In this document: in pieces, positions 34,222 through 40,982 of the stretch
Layout of the letters: every line of letters begins with the position of its first letter
How positions within the stretch are numbered: the stretch's first letter is position 1
Assembly (NCBI GenBank): GCA_020848195.1
Contig: JADLAP010000160.1
Coordinates: forward strand, 1 to 40,982
Source of the DNA: Phycisphaeraceae bacterium
Lineage (GTDB): Bacteria > Planctomycetota > Phycisphaerae > Phycisphaerales > Phycisphaeraceae
DNA length: 40,982 nucleotides
Reading direction: 5' to 3'
Program-made: the position numbers and the translations under genes
The notes under the pieces: generated by a model
Databases searched by the model: none
The model's input: the letters and a program-made list of their open reading frames with translations, nothing else
What the model was told of the DNA's origin: nothing

Positions 34222-34270
34222 CAGCGATTCGCGCGGCGGATGGCGGGTACGCCGCGGCCACGGGTCATAG

Positions 34271-34293
34271 GCTTGTGTGAAACGCGCACAAGC
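34271..34293. promoter_or_regulatory. Inverted repeat in the URO-D/AraC divergent region
   Basis: GCTTGTG (34271-34277) and CACAAGC (34287-34293) are perfect 7-bp arms separated by nine bases, about one helical turn plus half between centres. The position between divergent starts suits an operator, perhaps for the neighbouring AraC protein. Confidence 0.4.
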
Positions 34294-34362
34294 GTGTGTG
34301 GACACCTTCAATATCCCTCAAAATATCTGGATGGAAATGGATTCTTTGCTCAATTACATGTG

Positions 34363-34371
34363 TGATACAAT
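34363..34371 (+). promoter_or_regulatory. Extended -10 promoter of the AraC gene (leaderless)
   Basis: TGATACAAT is a near-perfect extended -10 (TGn plus TACAAT at 34366-34371). Seven bases further lies the A of the ATG at 34378, so the transcript would begin on the start codon. No ribosome-binding site precedes this ATG, consistent with a leaderless mRNA. Confidence 0.5.
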
Positions 34372-34377
34372 CACCGC

Positions 34378-35220
34378 ATGGGAATTCCCGCGCATCGGCG
34401 GCCCCTGCGAAGCCACGACACGGGCCGTTGCCCGCTGGGCGCGGTGACGCTGGCGGGAATGCTCGACAAGCACATGCCGTGGCAGGGTTTTGAGGCCGGA
34501 CTTCGCGTGTTCGGCCGATTCGCGTGCGTGCTGCTGCTCAAGGGCGCGGGGCGATTTCAGGACGACCGCGGGCTGGACCGTGCCGTGTCGGCGGGCGATC
34601 TGCTGCTGCTGTTTCCCGACGTGGGGCATCGGTACGGGCCGAATCCCGGGGCGACGTGGCGCGAGATGTATCTCGTGTTTGAAGGCCCGGTGTTCGACCA
34701 GTGGTACGCGCGGGGTCTGATCGCGCCGTCGCAGCCGATTCATCGCGTGGAGCCGGTGGATGCGTGGGAGCGGCGGATGCGCGGGGTGCTGTCGTCGGAG
34801 CCATCGATGTCGCGGCAGGCGTTGGGTGAAGTCTGCCGGATGCAGCAGTTGCTGTCGGACATGCTGACCAGGCCGACGGTCGCGGAATCACCGTCGGGCG
34901 ACGCGGACTGGGCGCGACAGGCGAGCCGGGTCATCAGCGCCACGATCCCCGGCCCGGTGGACTGGCAGGCGGTGTCTCGCAAGCTGCGCGTCTCGCTGTC
35001 CACGCTTCGACGGCGGATGCACGAGCAGTTCGGCGTCTCACCCGGACAGTTCCGCACGCGGCGGATGATCGAGCTGGCCTGCGACCTGATGCACCGGGAC
35101 GACCTGACGGACAAGCAGATCGCCGGGCGTCTGGGCTTCTGCGACCCGTTTTATTTTTCCCGATGTTTCAAGCAGGTGACGGGCCTGTCGCCGCGCCGGT
35201 ATCGCCAGGGATTGCCCTGA
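34378..35220 (+). CDS. AraC-family transcriptional regulator
   Basis: A 280-residue regulator with an N-terminal cupin-like ligand domain (about 15-150; GRFQDDRGLDRAVSAGDLLLLFPDVGHRYGP) and a C-terminal double helix-turn-helix (about 195-280). The latter holds WQAVSRKLRVSLSTLRRRMHEQFG, then DKQIAGRLGFCDPFYFSRCFKQVTGLSPRRYR, the AraC signature. It probably responds to a sugar and controls the divergent URO-D-like gene and/or the downstream DUF4838 gene. Translation appears to start on a leaderless mRNA. Confidence 0.92.
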   Translation: MGIPAHRRPLRSHDTGRCPLGAVTLAGMLDKHMPWQGFEAGLRVFGRFACVLLLKGAGRFQDDRGLDRAVSAGDLLLLFPDVGHRYGPNPGATWREMYLVFEGPVFDQWYARGLIAPSQPIHRVEPVDAWERRMRGVLSSEPSMSRQALGEVCRMQQLLSDMLTRPTVAESPSGDADWARQASRVISATIPGPVDWQAVSRKLRVSLSTLRRRMHEQFGVSPGQFRTRRMIELACDLMHRDDLTDKQIAGRLGFCDPFYFSRCFKQVTGLSPRRYRQGLP

Positions 35221-35457
35221 AAAAAACCGCTGGGAACCGTCACGGGAACGGGTCGCATCAGCCAAGCGAGCGAGGACGGGGTTTACAAAACCATATAACA
35301 ATTGCGCGGATGCGCGCCTAACGCGACAAAGTACGAATGGTTTACGATTAATCCCCTGCACGCTTGCGGACGGGATGACGGCTCTCGCGGCACAGGCCTC
35401 GGAGTGACCGCGACATGTTGCCGGCATCGACCTTACGCGCACGGGAAGTGACCGATC
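35221..35457 (+). promoter_or_regulatory. Intergenic control region upstream of the DUF4838 gene
   Basis: No gene is seen. GTTTACAAAAC at 35281-35291 has the same GTTT-N3-AAAC form as the sites at 8842-8852 and 18052-18062. The 7-mer GGTTTAC occurs twice in the same direction at 35280-35286 and 35339-35345, 59 bp apart, a pattern suited to an AraC-type activator. TATAAC at 35294-35299 could be a -10 but lacks a -35. GGAAG upstream of 35458 is the ribosome-binding site. Confidence 0.35.
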
Positions 35458-38010
35458 ATGTGGACGAAAAAACTGCACCTGCTGACGGACGGCGATGGAT
35501 GGACTGTGCCGGGCAAACGGCAAAGCACGCTGCGCCGCGTGTGCATCGTGACGGGCCGGAAGTCGGAAGAAGCCATCCGTCTGGCAGCGGCCGATGTGCG
35601 CAAGTACATCCAGCTCGCCTGCCCCGCGACGCAGGTGGCGATGCTGCGGGACAATCGCGTCTCGGCGGATGATCTCCAGCACGCCAGCCTCATCCTGATG
35701 GGCAACGCGGAGGACAACGAACTGATCCGTCAGGTTCGGCAGACGGCGAAGCTCAAAGCCCGCGCGACCTATGAGGATCGATACCGCATCATCACCGGCG
35801 TCGAACTGAAAGACCCCGGCGCGGGCTTTTCCATCCACACCGTGCCATCGCCGTTTGCCGCCGACCAGATCGCCATCCTGCTCGAAGGCGACGACTGCCT
35901 CGGCGTGCAGTATGCCGCGTACGACTGGCTGGAGGAAGCCCTCGGCGTGCGCTATCTCAACCCGTACGTGGAATACTGCCCGAAGCGCAAACAGCTTTCC
36001 GTGCCGTGGCTGAATTTCGAGGAAACATGCAATTTCCCGCTGCGCCGGCTCGAAGCGTGGGGCTATCCCCATTCCACCGGACCCGACGACGCAGGCCTCG
36101 ACAGCTCCAAACAAGCCGCCCGCAAACACATCCACACCCGCTTCGACCGCGACAACAACGACCCCTGGCTCTGGTACGAAAACGGCCTCCACGGCGACGT
36201 CACCCTCATGACCCGCTGCGTCGACTGGCTGGTCAAAAACAAGCAGAACGTCATCACCTGGTTGCCGGAAATGTTCGGCCACTGGCCCGCGGAAGTTTCG
36301 GCTGACTACACCCGGTATGAAGCCATGCGCGGCGTCAAGATCATGGGCTACTGCGGGGCCGGCTCCGTCTGGCTGCCGCTCAAACACTACGAAACCCTCT
36401 ACGGCGACCTGAGCAAAAGCCTCTGCCAGACCCGCGACGGCGAAAGTTTCCATCACCCCTGTTTCACGAAGAAACTCTTCTGGGACATCCTCGAACGCGA
36501 GATCGCCTGGTACGAGAAGCCGGAGAACCGCGTGCGGCAGATGGTCGCCTTTGTCCTCTGCAACGAGGAAGGCAACTGCGCGTATCCGTCGTACTGCATG
36601 AAAGACCGCCCCGCTGTGCGCTGCCGGTACTGCGGCCACATCCCCAATTGGAAAAAGTGGGTCGCCGCCATGAAAAAGGTCGGCGAAATGCTCCAGGACC
36701 GCGGCTGGAACGTTCCCGTCGGCCGACTCGACTTCGGCAGCGCCTCCAGCGGCATCCCCTGGGACCACGACCACCGCTTCGGCGTCCAGCCCCAGTGGGA
36801 CAAGAAACTCATCGACCACGCCCCGGCAAAAAACTCCTTCTTCGAGCTGCGCCCCGCGGGCGATCACACCTTCGAGGAACAGCAGCACTACTGGGACATG
36901 GTCAACCAGCGGAACCACAAACACAAGCTGCGGCTCTCCATTTTCAAACAGGGCGAAAACATCCTCATGATGTCGTCGGACCTGCCCATCATCAGCCCCT
37001 ATTTCTTCAAATCGCGGCAGCACGACTTCGACCGCCTCAGCGGCGATCCCGTCACCTTCGGCCACGACGTCAACCTCTACACCACCCGCAAGCTCGAATG
37101 GCTCAAGTCGCTGTACAGCTTCCATGGCCAATGGAAGCACGATACCGACTGGGAAACCTTCGTCCGCGCGGAAATGGACCATCTGTTCGGCAAGGGCGTC
37201 GGCGTCGGCGTGCTGACGGCGATGAAGGCAATCTCCCGCGTGCTCGAACAGGAACTGCTCTGGAAGAAGACGCCGGTCAACCATGACGTGGACAGCTACC
37301 GCGGCATTCAGACGTTTTTCCCGTACCTGGTGCACCTCTTCATCAATTGTTCGCAGCACCCGATCGACCTGATGGATGTGCGACGGAAGAACGGCGGCGT
37401 GTGGACCGTCGCGGCGGCGGCGCCGGAGGAAGCGCATCTCAAGCGAAGGCCCTACCGCGAGTTTGTCGACCACGACTACCTGACGGTTCGGCAGGACATG
37501 ACGCATTACCTGAAGCTGGTGGAGCAGTGCGAGAAGTCTCTGCTGGCCGCCGGTCGCCGGGTGAAGCGCAACAAGGCGTTTTTCCAGGATGAAGTGGCGT
37601 ACAACTTCCGAGGCGCAATCGACTTTCTCGGCTGGCGGCTCCGCGCGGTGATCGCTTACTGCCAGGTCATCGAAGCAGAAAAGCACGCCCGCGCCTACGA
37701 CAAACCGAAGACCTGCGCCGCGATGCGCGACGCCACGAGCCTGATGACCCGTGCCGCCGAGGGATTGGCACGGTACTGGTCGACCTACGGCCACAAGGAG
37801 GAAACCATCCCCGGCAGTTGGGGCAACGCCTCCCCTGCCGCCGAGACGGTCGAAGCGCTGCTGGGCGTCTGGCGTGAACTGGAAAACCAGACCCGTCAGC
37901 ATTCGACCAACTGGAACACGCCACTGATCGCTTACGTCAACGTCAACGACCGCTACCCGGAACTGTTCTCCAACAAGATGCCGGTGGTGGGTCGAAAAGC
38001 CCTGCCGTGA
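35458..38010 (+). CDS. DUF4838-type glycoside hydrolase-like protein
   Basis: An 850-residue protein. The N-terminal region (about 15-180) resembles the GH20/GH67-type domain 2 that precedes the catalytic barrel in hexosaminidases and alpha-glucuronidases: ADVRKYIQLA, and GVQYAAYDWLEEALGVRYLNP, a signature of DUF4838 proteins. A TIM-barrel-like region follows, with a Cys cluster at C368, C374, C380, C389 and C392 (the last two in CRYCGH), suggesting a structural zinc site. A helical C-terminal region ends the protein. There is no signal peptide. It lies between AraC and LacI regulators, which supports a role in degrading a complex or uronic-acid-containing glycan. Exact activity is not assignable. 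Confidence 0.75.
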   Translation: MWTKKLHLLTDGDGWTVPGKRQSTLRRVCIVTGRKSEEAIRLAAADVRKYIQLACPATQVAMLRDNRVSADDLQHASLILMGNAEDNELIRQVRQTAKLKARATYEDRYRIITGVELKDPGAGFSIHTVPSPFAADQIAILLEGDDCLGVQYAAYDWLEEALGVRYLNPYVEYCPKRKQLSVPWLNFEETCNFPLRRLEAWGYPHSTGPDDAGLDSSKQAARKHIHTRFDRDNNDPWLWYENGLHGDVTLMTRCVDWLVKNKQNVITWLPEMFGHWPAEVSADYTRYEAMRGVKIMGYCGAGSVWLPLKHYETLYGDLSKSLCQTRDGESFHHPCFTKKLFWDILEREIAWYEKPENRVRQMVAFVLCNEEGNCAYPSYCMKDRPAVRCRYCGHIPNWKKWVAAMKKVGEMLQDRGWNVPVGRLDFGSASSGIPWDHDHRFGVQPQWDKKLIDHAPAKNSFFELRPAGDHTFEEQQHYWDMVNQRNHKHKLRLSIFKQGENILMMSSDLPIISPYFFKSRQHDFDRLSGDPVTFGHDVNLYTTRKLEWLKSLYSFHGQWKHDTDWETFVRAEMDHLFGKGVGVGVLTAMKAISRVLEQELLWKKTPVNHDVDSYRGIQTFFPYLVHLFINCSQHPIDLMDVRRKNGGVWTVAAAAPEEAHLKRRPYREFVDHDYLTVRQDMTHYLKLVEQCEKSLLAAGRRVKRNKAFFQDEVAYNFRGAIDFLGWRLRAVIAYCQVIEAEKHARAYDKPKTCAAMRDATSLMTRAAEGLARYWSTYGHKEETIPGSWGNASPAAETVEALLGVWRELENQTRQHSTNWNTPLIAYVNVNDRYPELFSNKMPVVGRKALP

Positions 38011-38094
38011 CAAGCTGACGGAATACAATGACTTCAAAACATCTATGATAATAGGCTTATGCGTACACAACGCACGCTGCGGCGCATGTTTAGC

Positions 38095-38123
38095 TTGCAG
38101 TAAAAACGTTATTACGATATACT
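38095..38123 (+). promoter_or_regulatory. Sigma70-type promoter of the LacI gene (leaderless)
   Basis: TTGCAG (38095-38100) and TATACT (38118-38123) are separated by exactly 17 bp, the best promoter match in the window. The expected +1 is at about 38130, which is the A of the start ATG. No ribosome-binding site is present. Confidence 0.65.
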
Positions 38124-38129
38124 GCGGAT

Positions 38130-39149
38130 ATGGTCACCTTGAAGCAGATCGCCGAGGAACTCCATCTGGGGGTTTCGACGGTTTCGCGCGTGCTGCACAG
38201 CGACGATCCGCGTTACAACGCCGAGACGCGCCAGCGCGTCCGCGACGCGGCCCGACGGCTGGGGTATCTGCCCAATCACGTGGCCAGGTCCATGGTCCGA
38301 GGCAAAACGTTCACCATCGGCGTCATCGGCTATACCTCGCCCGACATGGCTGCGGGCCAGCGCATGCACGCGATGGCAAGTGCGATCGACGCCGCCGGCT
38401 ACAAGATGCTCTACGTCTCCCGCACCGCAGGCGACATGGATACCGAACGACGGCTCATCGACGACCTGATGGCCCGCCAGGTCGACGGCCTGCTCATCGG
38501 CACGGACGTCTACTGCGCCATCGACGCCTACGAGGCCTTGTCGGCCAGGCGCGTGCCCATGGTCCTCACCGGCCACCTCCGCGAACTGAGCAAATTCACC
38601 CTCGTCCGCATGAACAGCGAGTCGGGCATGTACGACCTGACCCGCCATCTGCTGGACCTCGGCCATCGCCGCATCGCCTACGTGGTCGGCAGCGAAGTCC
38701 ATTTCTACCGCGTCCACCGCATCAGCGGCTTCCGCAAAGCCATGGCGGAAGTAGGCGCGGAGATTCAGCCTCAGTGGATCATGGACCAGATGCCGGGACG
38801 CACCGGAGAGGCGGCCCTGTTCACGCGGACAGTCCTGCAGGCCTCGCCCCGGCCGACCGCGATTTTGTACAACAACGACGAACTGGCTTTCGCCGGCATG
38901 CAGGAAATCATGCGGCTGGGTCTGCGCATTCCGCAGGATGTCTCGGTGGCCGGCTTCAACGACGTGCAACTGGCCCAACTCACTTGGCCGCCGCTGACCA
39001 CCGTGCGCCAGCCGTCCGATGAGTTCGCAAGCAAGTGCGTTGAGCTTCTCGTGGAACAGATCGACGCCGGACACGCCCTGCCGGCCAGGCAGGTCCTCGT
39101 GCCGACTCAGTTGATCGCACGCCAATCCACCGGGCCTGTCCCGGCATAA
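38130..39149 (+). CDS. LacI-family transcriptional regulator
   Basis: A 339-residue sugar-responsive repressor. The N-terminal helix-turn-helix is TLKQIAEELHLGVSTVSRVLH, followed by the hinge region RRLGYLPNHVARSMVRGKT. A periplasmic-binding-protein-like effector domain covers about 62-335: TIGVIGYTSPD, DGLLIGTD, GHRRIAYVVG, PTAILYNNDELAFAGMQEIMRLGLRIPQDVSVAGFND, and the C-terminal LTTVRQPSDEFASKCVELLVEQI. It probably controls the glycosidase genes on either side and itself. The start coincides with the predicted transcription start. Confidence 0.95.
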   Translation: MVTLKQIAEELHLGVSTVSRVLHSDDPRYNAETRQRVRDAARRLGYLPNHVARSMVRGKTFTIGVIGYTSPDMAAGQRMHAMASAIDAAGYKMLYVSRTAGDMDTERRLIDDLMARQVDGLLIGTDVYCAIDAYEALSARRVPMVLTGHLRELSKFTLVRMNSESGMYDLTRHLLDLGHRRIAYVVGSEVHFYRVHRISGFRKAMAEVGAEIQPQWIMDQMPGRTGEAALFTRTVLQASPRPTAILYNNDELAFAGMQEIMRLGLRIPQDVSVAGFNDVQLAQLTWPPLTTVRQPSDEFASKCVELLVEQIDAGHALPARQVLVPTQLIARQSTGPVPA

Positions 39150-39202
39150 GTTCGTGATTCGTGTATGGGATGACCGAGCGATCATCCGACAGAAGAGGTT
39201 CG

Positions 39203-39382
39203 ATGCACCATGACCACGCCATCACGGTTCCAACAGACCATTCCGCACCGTCCAACCGGACTGATGCGACGGCCTTTACTCACATCGTCATGATGGCGGT
39301 CATTTCCATGATCGCCGTAATCATCGCCATTTTACTGCCCGCCGTCAGCTCGGCGTCAATCCCCGCGATTGGACTGGGCTGA
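39203..39382 (+). CDS. Orphan mini-pseudopilin with degenerate signature
   Basis: A 59-residue protein between a LacI regulator and a glycoside hydrolase gene. After a 24-residue leader ending DATA comes FTHIVMMAVISMIAVIIAIL, then LPAVSS. It aligns without gaps to the common planctomycete pseudopilin start FTLIELLVVISIIALLIAIL followed by LPAL. Gly(-1) is replaced by Ala and Glu(+5) by Val, and the whole C-terminal domain is missing. AGAAGAGG upstream of the ATG at 39203 is a good ribosome-binding site, so it may still be translated. It is either a decayed sugar-locus pseudopilin or a single-helix membrane peptide with a new role. Confidence 0.6.
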   Translation: MHHDHAITVPTDHSAPSNRTDATAFTHIVMMAVISMIAVIIAILLPAVSSASIPAIGLG

Positions 39383-39421
39383 TGGAACAAACCGATGGAA
39401 CAAACCCTGGGAGAATGATTC

Positions 39422-40982
39422 ATGCATGTGAAAACCACGACACAGATTGATCGCAAGCCCGTGCCGATGGGCCATGCGCCTGGCGGCGCTGTTGACCTCG
39501 ACGCCCTCGTCGATGAACGGTTTCTGGAAGACCTGCCGTTCGTCCGCCGGCATCCGAAATGGGTCGCCAATGAATCGCTGATCACCGTCGGCTGCTGGGA
39601 GCCGCTGTTTCATCGTCGGCGCACCGGCATGGCGTATGCCGATGACGAAGCTCTCTTTGCCCATGAACACAGCGAAGCGTTCGTGAAGGATGTCCTGGCG
39701 GTCGGCGCGAACATGCTGACTTCCTCCTTTGAAAAAAACCATTACATCGACGATGAGGAACTGCCGCTGAAAAAGCAGTTGGCGGGCTATTGCAAAAAGC
39801 ACAGCCTGCGCCTGGCGGTTTACATCCGCGGCGATTTCGCATTCTCCGAAGGTCTGGGCGAAAAGCTTCGCCAGCACGATATGCTGGGTTGCCGGGCGGA
39901 TGGCCGGGTGACGCGCTACGGCCAGCAGGAATGGCGGAAGATGACCTGCTATCACAAGCCGGCCGCGCTGGAGTCGTACAAGCAGTCCATGCGGCGTGCC
40001 ATCGTCGAACTCGGCGTCGATGCCCTCCATCTCGACGGCTTTGAAATCGGCGGCATGGAAACCATGGGCGCCTGCCGCTGCGATGCCTGCCGGCGGGATT
40101 TCACTCAGTTTCTTCTGCGCCGCTGGAGCGATGATCCCCGCGCGTGCAAGCGGCGGTTCGGCCACACGTGCCTCGAAGCCATCGAGCCGCCGGGCATGAT
40201 CACCCTGCCCCTGGCCCCCGGCGGCATGGTCATCGATCCCGTCTGGCAGGAATGGATCCGCTTCCGCTGCACGTGGTCGGCGCGGATCGCACGGGAGATC
40301 GGCACGTTCGTACAGGAACTGAATCCGGACGTGGCGCTGGTCGTCAACCACGGCGTGCAGGCGAAGGAGAACATGGCTCTGATGATCGGCTCCGACCTGC
40401 CGTCGGTCGCTTCCTGCGTGGATGTACTGATCAACGAAAGCGGCTATCACCCGCGCATCACGGCCGATGGCCGCATCATTCAGCACGCGCGGGAATACAA
40501 GATGTCCACGCGTACCGGCTGCTACGGCTGGACCCACGTCAGCACCTACGGCGACACGCCCCGGAAGCTGCGTCAGGAGATCGCCCACGCGGCCGCCTTC
40601 AACCATGGCCGCGTCACCGCGTTCGGCCACGCGCCGGGCACGTTCGAGGATTACCGACAGTTCTTCGACCTCAAGCAATCCCAGGCAAATTGGCTGAAGA
40701 ACCACTGGGATCACTACCAGAATCTCGAAGACATCGCGGACGTGGCGGTCTGGCGCGAAACCAAATCCATGGCCTTTGCCGCGCCGATCACGTTTGCCAC
40801 GGCGATGCAGGTCGAGCAATTGCTCATCGAGGATCGCATTCCATTCACCGTGGCCCAGGGCGATCTGCCGGCTCAGGCGAAGGTGGTGGTGCTGCCGAAT
40901 CTGGTGACGATGGACGATGCGTGCTGCGCGAAGGTGACGGACTTCGTGCAGGCCGGCGGCAGCGCGTTGGTGATCGGCTCAA
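39422..40982 (+). CDS. GH42-like glycoside hydrolase with trimerisation-type domain (3' end outside window)
   Basis: The frame stays open from the ATG at 39422 to the window end, giving at least 520 residues. GGGAGA precedes the start. The first 400 residues look like a TIM barrel of the GH42/GH-like superfamily: HSEAFVKDVLAVGANMLTSSF, ELGVDALHLDGFEIGGMETMG followed by a Cys-rich CRCDACRRDF, and GCYGWTHVSTYGDTP. From about residue 450 a beta-galactosidase trimerisation-like domain begins (PITFATAMQVEQLLIEDRIPF, AKVVVLPNLVTM, FVQAGGSALVIGS). No signal peptide is seen. It belongs with the LacI and DUF4838 genes. Substrate is unknown and the C-terminus is missing only because of the window edge. 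Confidence 0.8.
   Translation, partial: MHVKTTTQIDRKPVPMGHAPGGAVDLDALVDERFLEDLPFVRRHPKWVANESLITVGCWEPLFHRRRTGMAYADDEALFAHEHSEAFVKDVLAVGANMLTSSFEKNHYIDDEELPLKKQLAGYCKKHSLRLAVYIRGDFAFSEGLGEKLRQHDMLGCRADGRVTRYGQQEWRKMTCYHKPAALESYKQSMRRAIVELGVDALHLDGFEIGGMETMGACRCDACRRDFTQFLLRRWSDDPRACKRRFGHTCLEAIEPPGMITLPLAPGGMVIDPVWQEWIRFRCTWSARIAREIGTFVQELNPDVALVVNHGVQAKENMALMIGSDLPSVASCVDVLINESGYHPRITADGRIIQHAREYKMSTRTGCYGWTHVSTYGDTPRKLRQEIAHAAAFNHGRVTAFGHAPGTFEDYRQFFDLKQSQANWLKNHWDHYQNLEDIADVAVWRETKSMAFAAPITFATAMQVEQLLIEDRIPFTVAQGDLPAQAKVVVLPNLVTMDDACCAKVTDFVQAGGSALVIGS

Noticed and set aside
35038-38070. A 1010-codon open frame on the minus strand
   Set aside because: It is antisense to the DUF4838 gene, which has recognisable domains and a ribosome-binding site. 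The antisense product is Val/Phe/Glu-rich without motifs.
1-40982. tRNA, rRNA, CRISPR arrays, insertion sequences and prophage genes
   Set aside because: Looked for on both strands by motif and repeat pattern. No clover-leaf T-loop context, spaced direct repeats, transposase or integrase was recognised.

Overview
The window is high-GC, densely coded DNA that looks like a free-living, saccharolytic member of the Planctomycetota, most probably class Phycisphaerae. The clues are long-leader pseudopilins, a PilX-like protein with EF-hand repeats, a DUF4838-type glycosidase, a uroporphyrinogen-decarboxylase-like protein beside an AraC regulator, and a short pseudopilin beside a LacI regulator. No rRNA, tRNA, CRISPR array, transposase or integrase was recognised. 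Placement below phylum is inference.

Left part (1-8.9 kb). A GATC-rich repeat lies at the left edge. It is followed by a four-gene CDP-sugar operon: glucose-1-phosphate cytidylyltransferase, CDP-glucose 4,6-dehydratase, a NovU/TylC3-type C-methyltransferase and a 3,5-epimerase. Together these should make a C-methyl-branched 6-deoxysugar nucleotide for surface glycans. Next is a divergent catabolic cluster: a NagB-like protein and a HutC-type GntR regulator on the minus strand, facing a ceramidase-fold hydrolase and an FGGY sugar kinase on the plus strand. It reads like an alternative amino-sugar or N-acyl-sugar pathway and is the best candidate here for an undescribed system. A small Cys-rich protein of unknown role closes the block.

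Middle (9-18 kb). A PilV/PilX/PilW-like minor pseudopilin operon contains a near-identical 26-bp hairpin repeat, read in two different frames, near the 5' ends of two of its genes. Convergent with it on the minus strand are a BrnT-type toxin with an atypical antitoxin, HflX, and a lipoprotein translationally coupled to HflX. A large six-hairpin glycosidase-like gene is divergent from an SDR dehydrogenase plus enolase-superfamily dehydratase pair. An 18-bp palindrome covers the glycosidase -35 box.

Right-centre (20-33 kb). Mostly housekeeping: an AddB/AddA nuclease-helicase pair, a SAM methyltransferase, a two-domain M16 protease, a Spy/CpxP-like periplasmic protein, DprA and a DUF1189 membrane protein. 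Strong hairpin terminators lie between the convergent pairs addA/methyltransferase and M16/Spy-like.

Right part (33-41 kb). A second carbohydrate region: URO-D-like protein, divergent AraC regulator, DUF4838 glycosidase-like protein, LacI regulator, a 59-residue degenerate pseudopilin, and a GH42-like glycoside hydrolase cut by the window end. The AraC and LacI genes have promoters whose predicted +1 falls on the start codon, so both mRNAs are probably leaderless.
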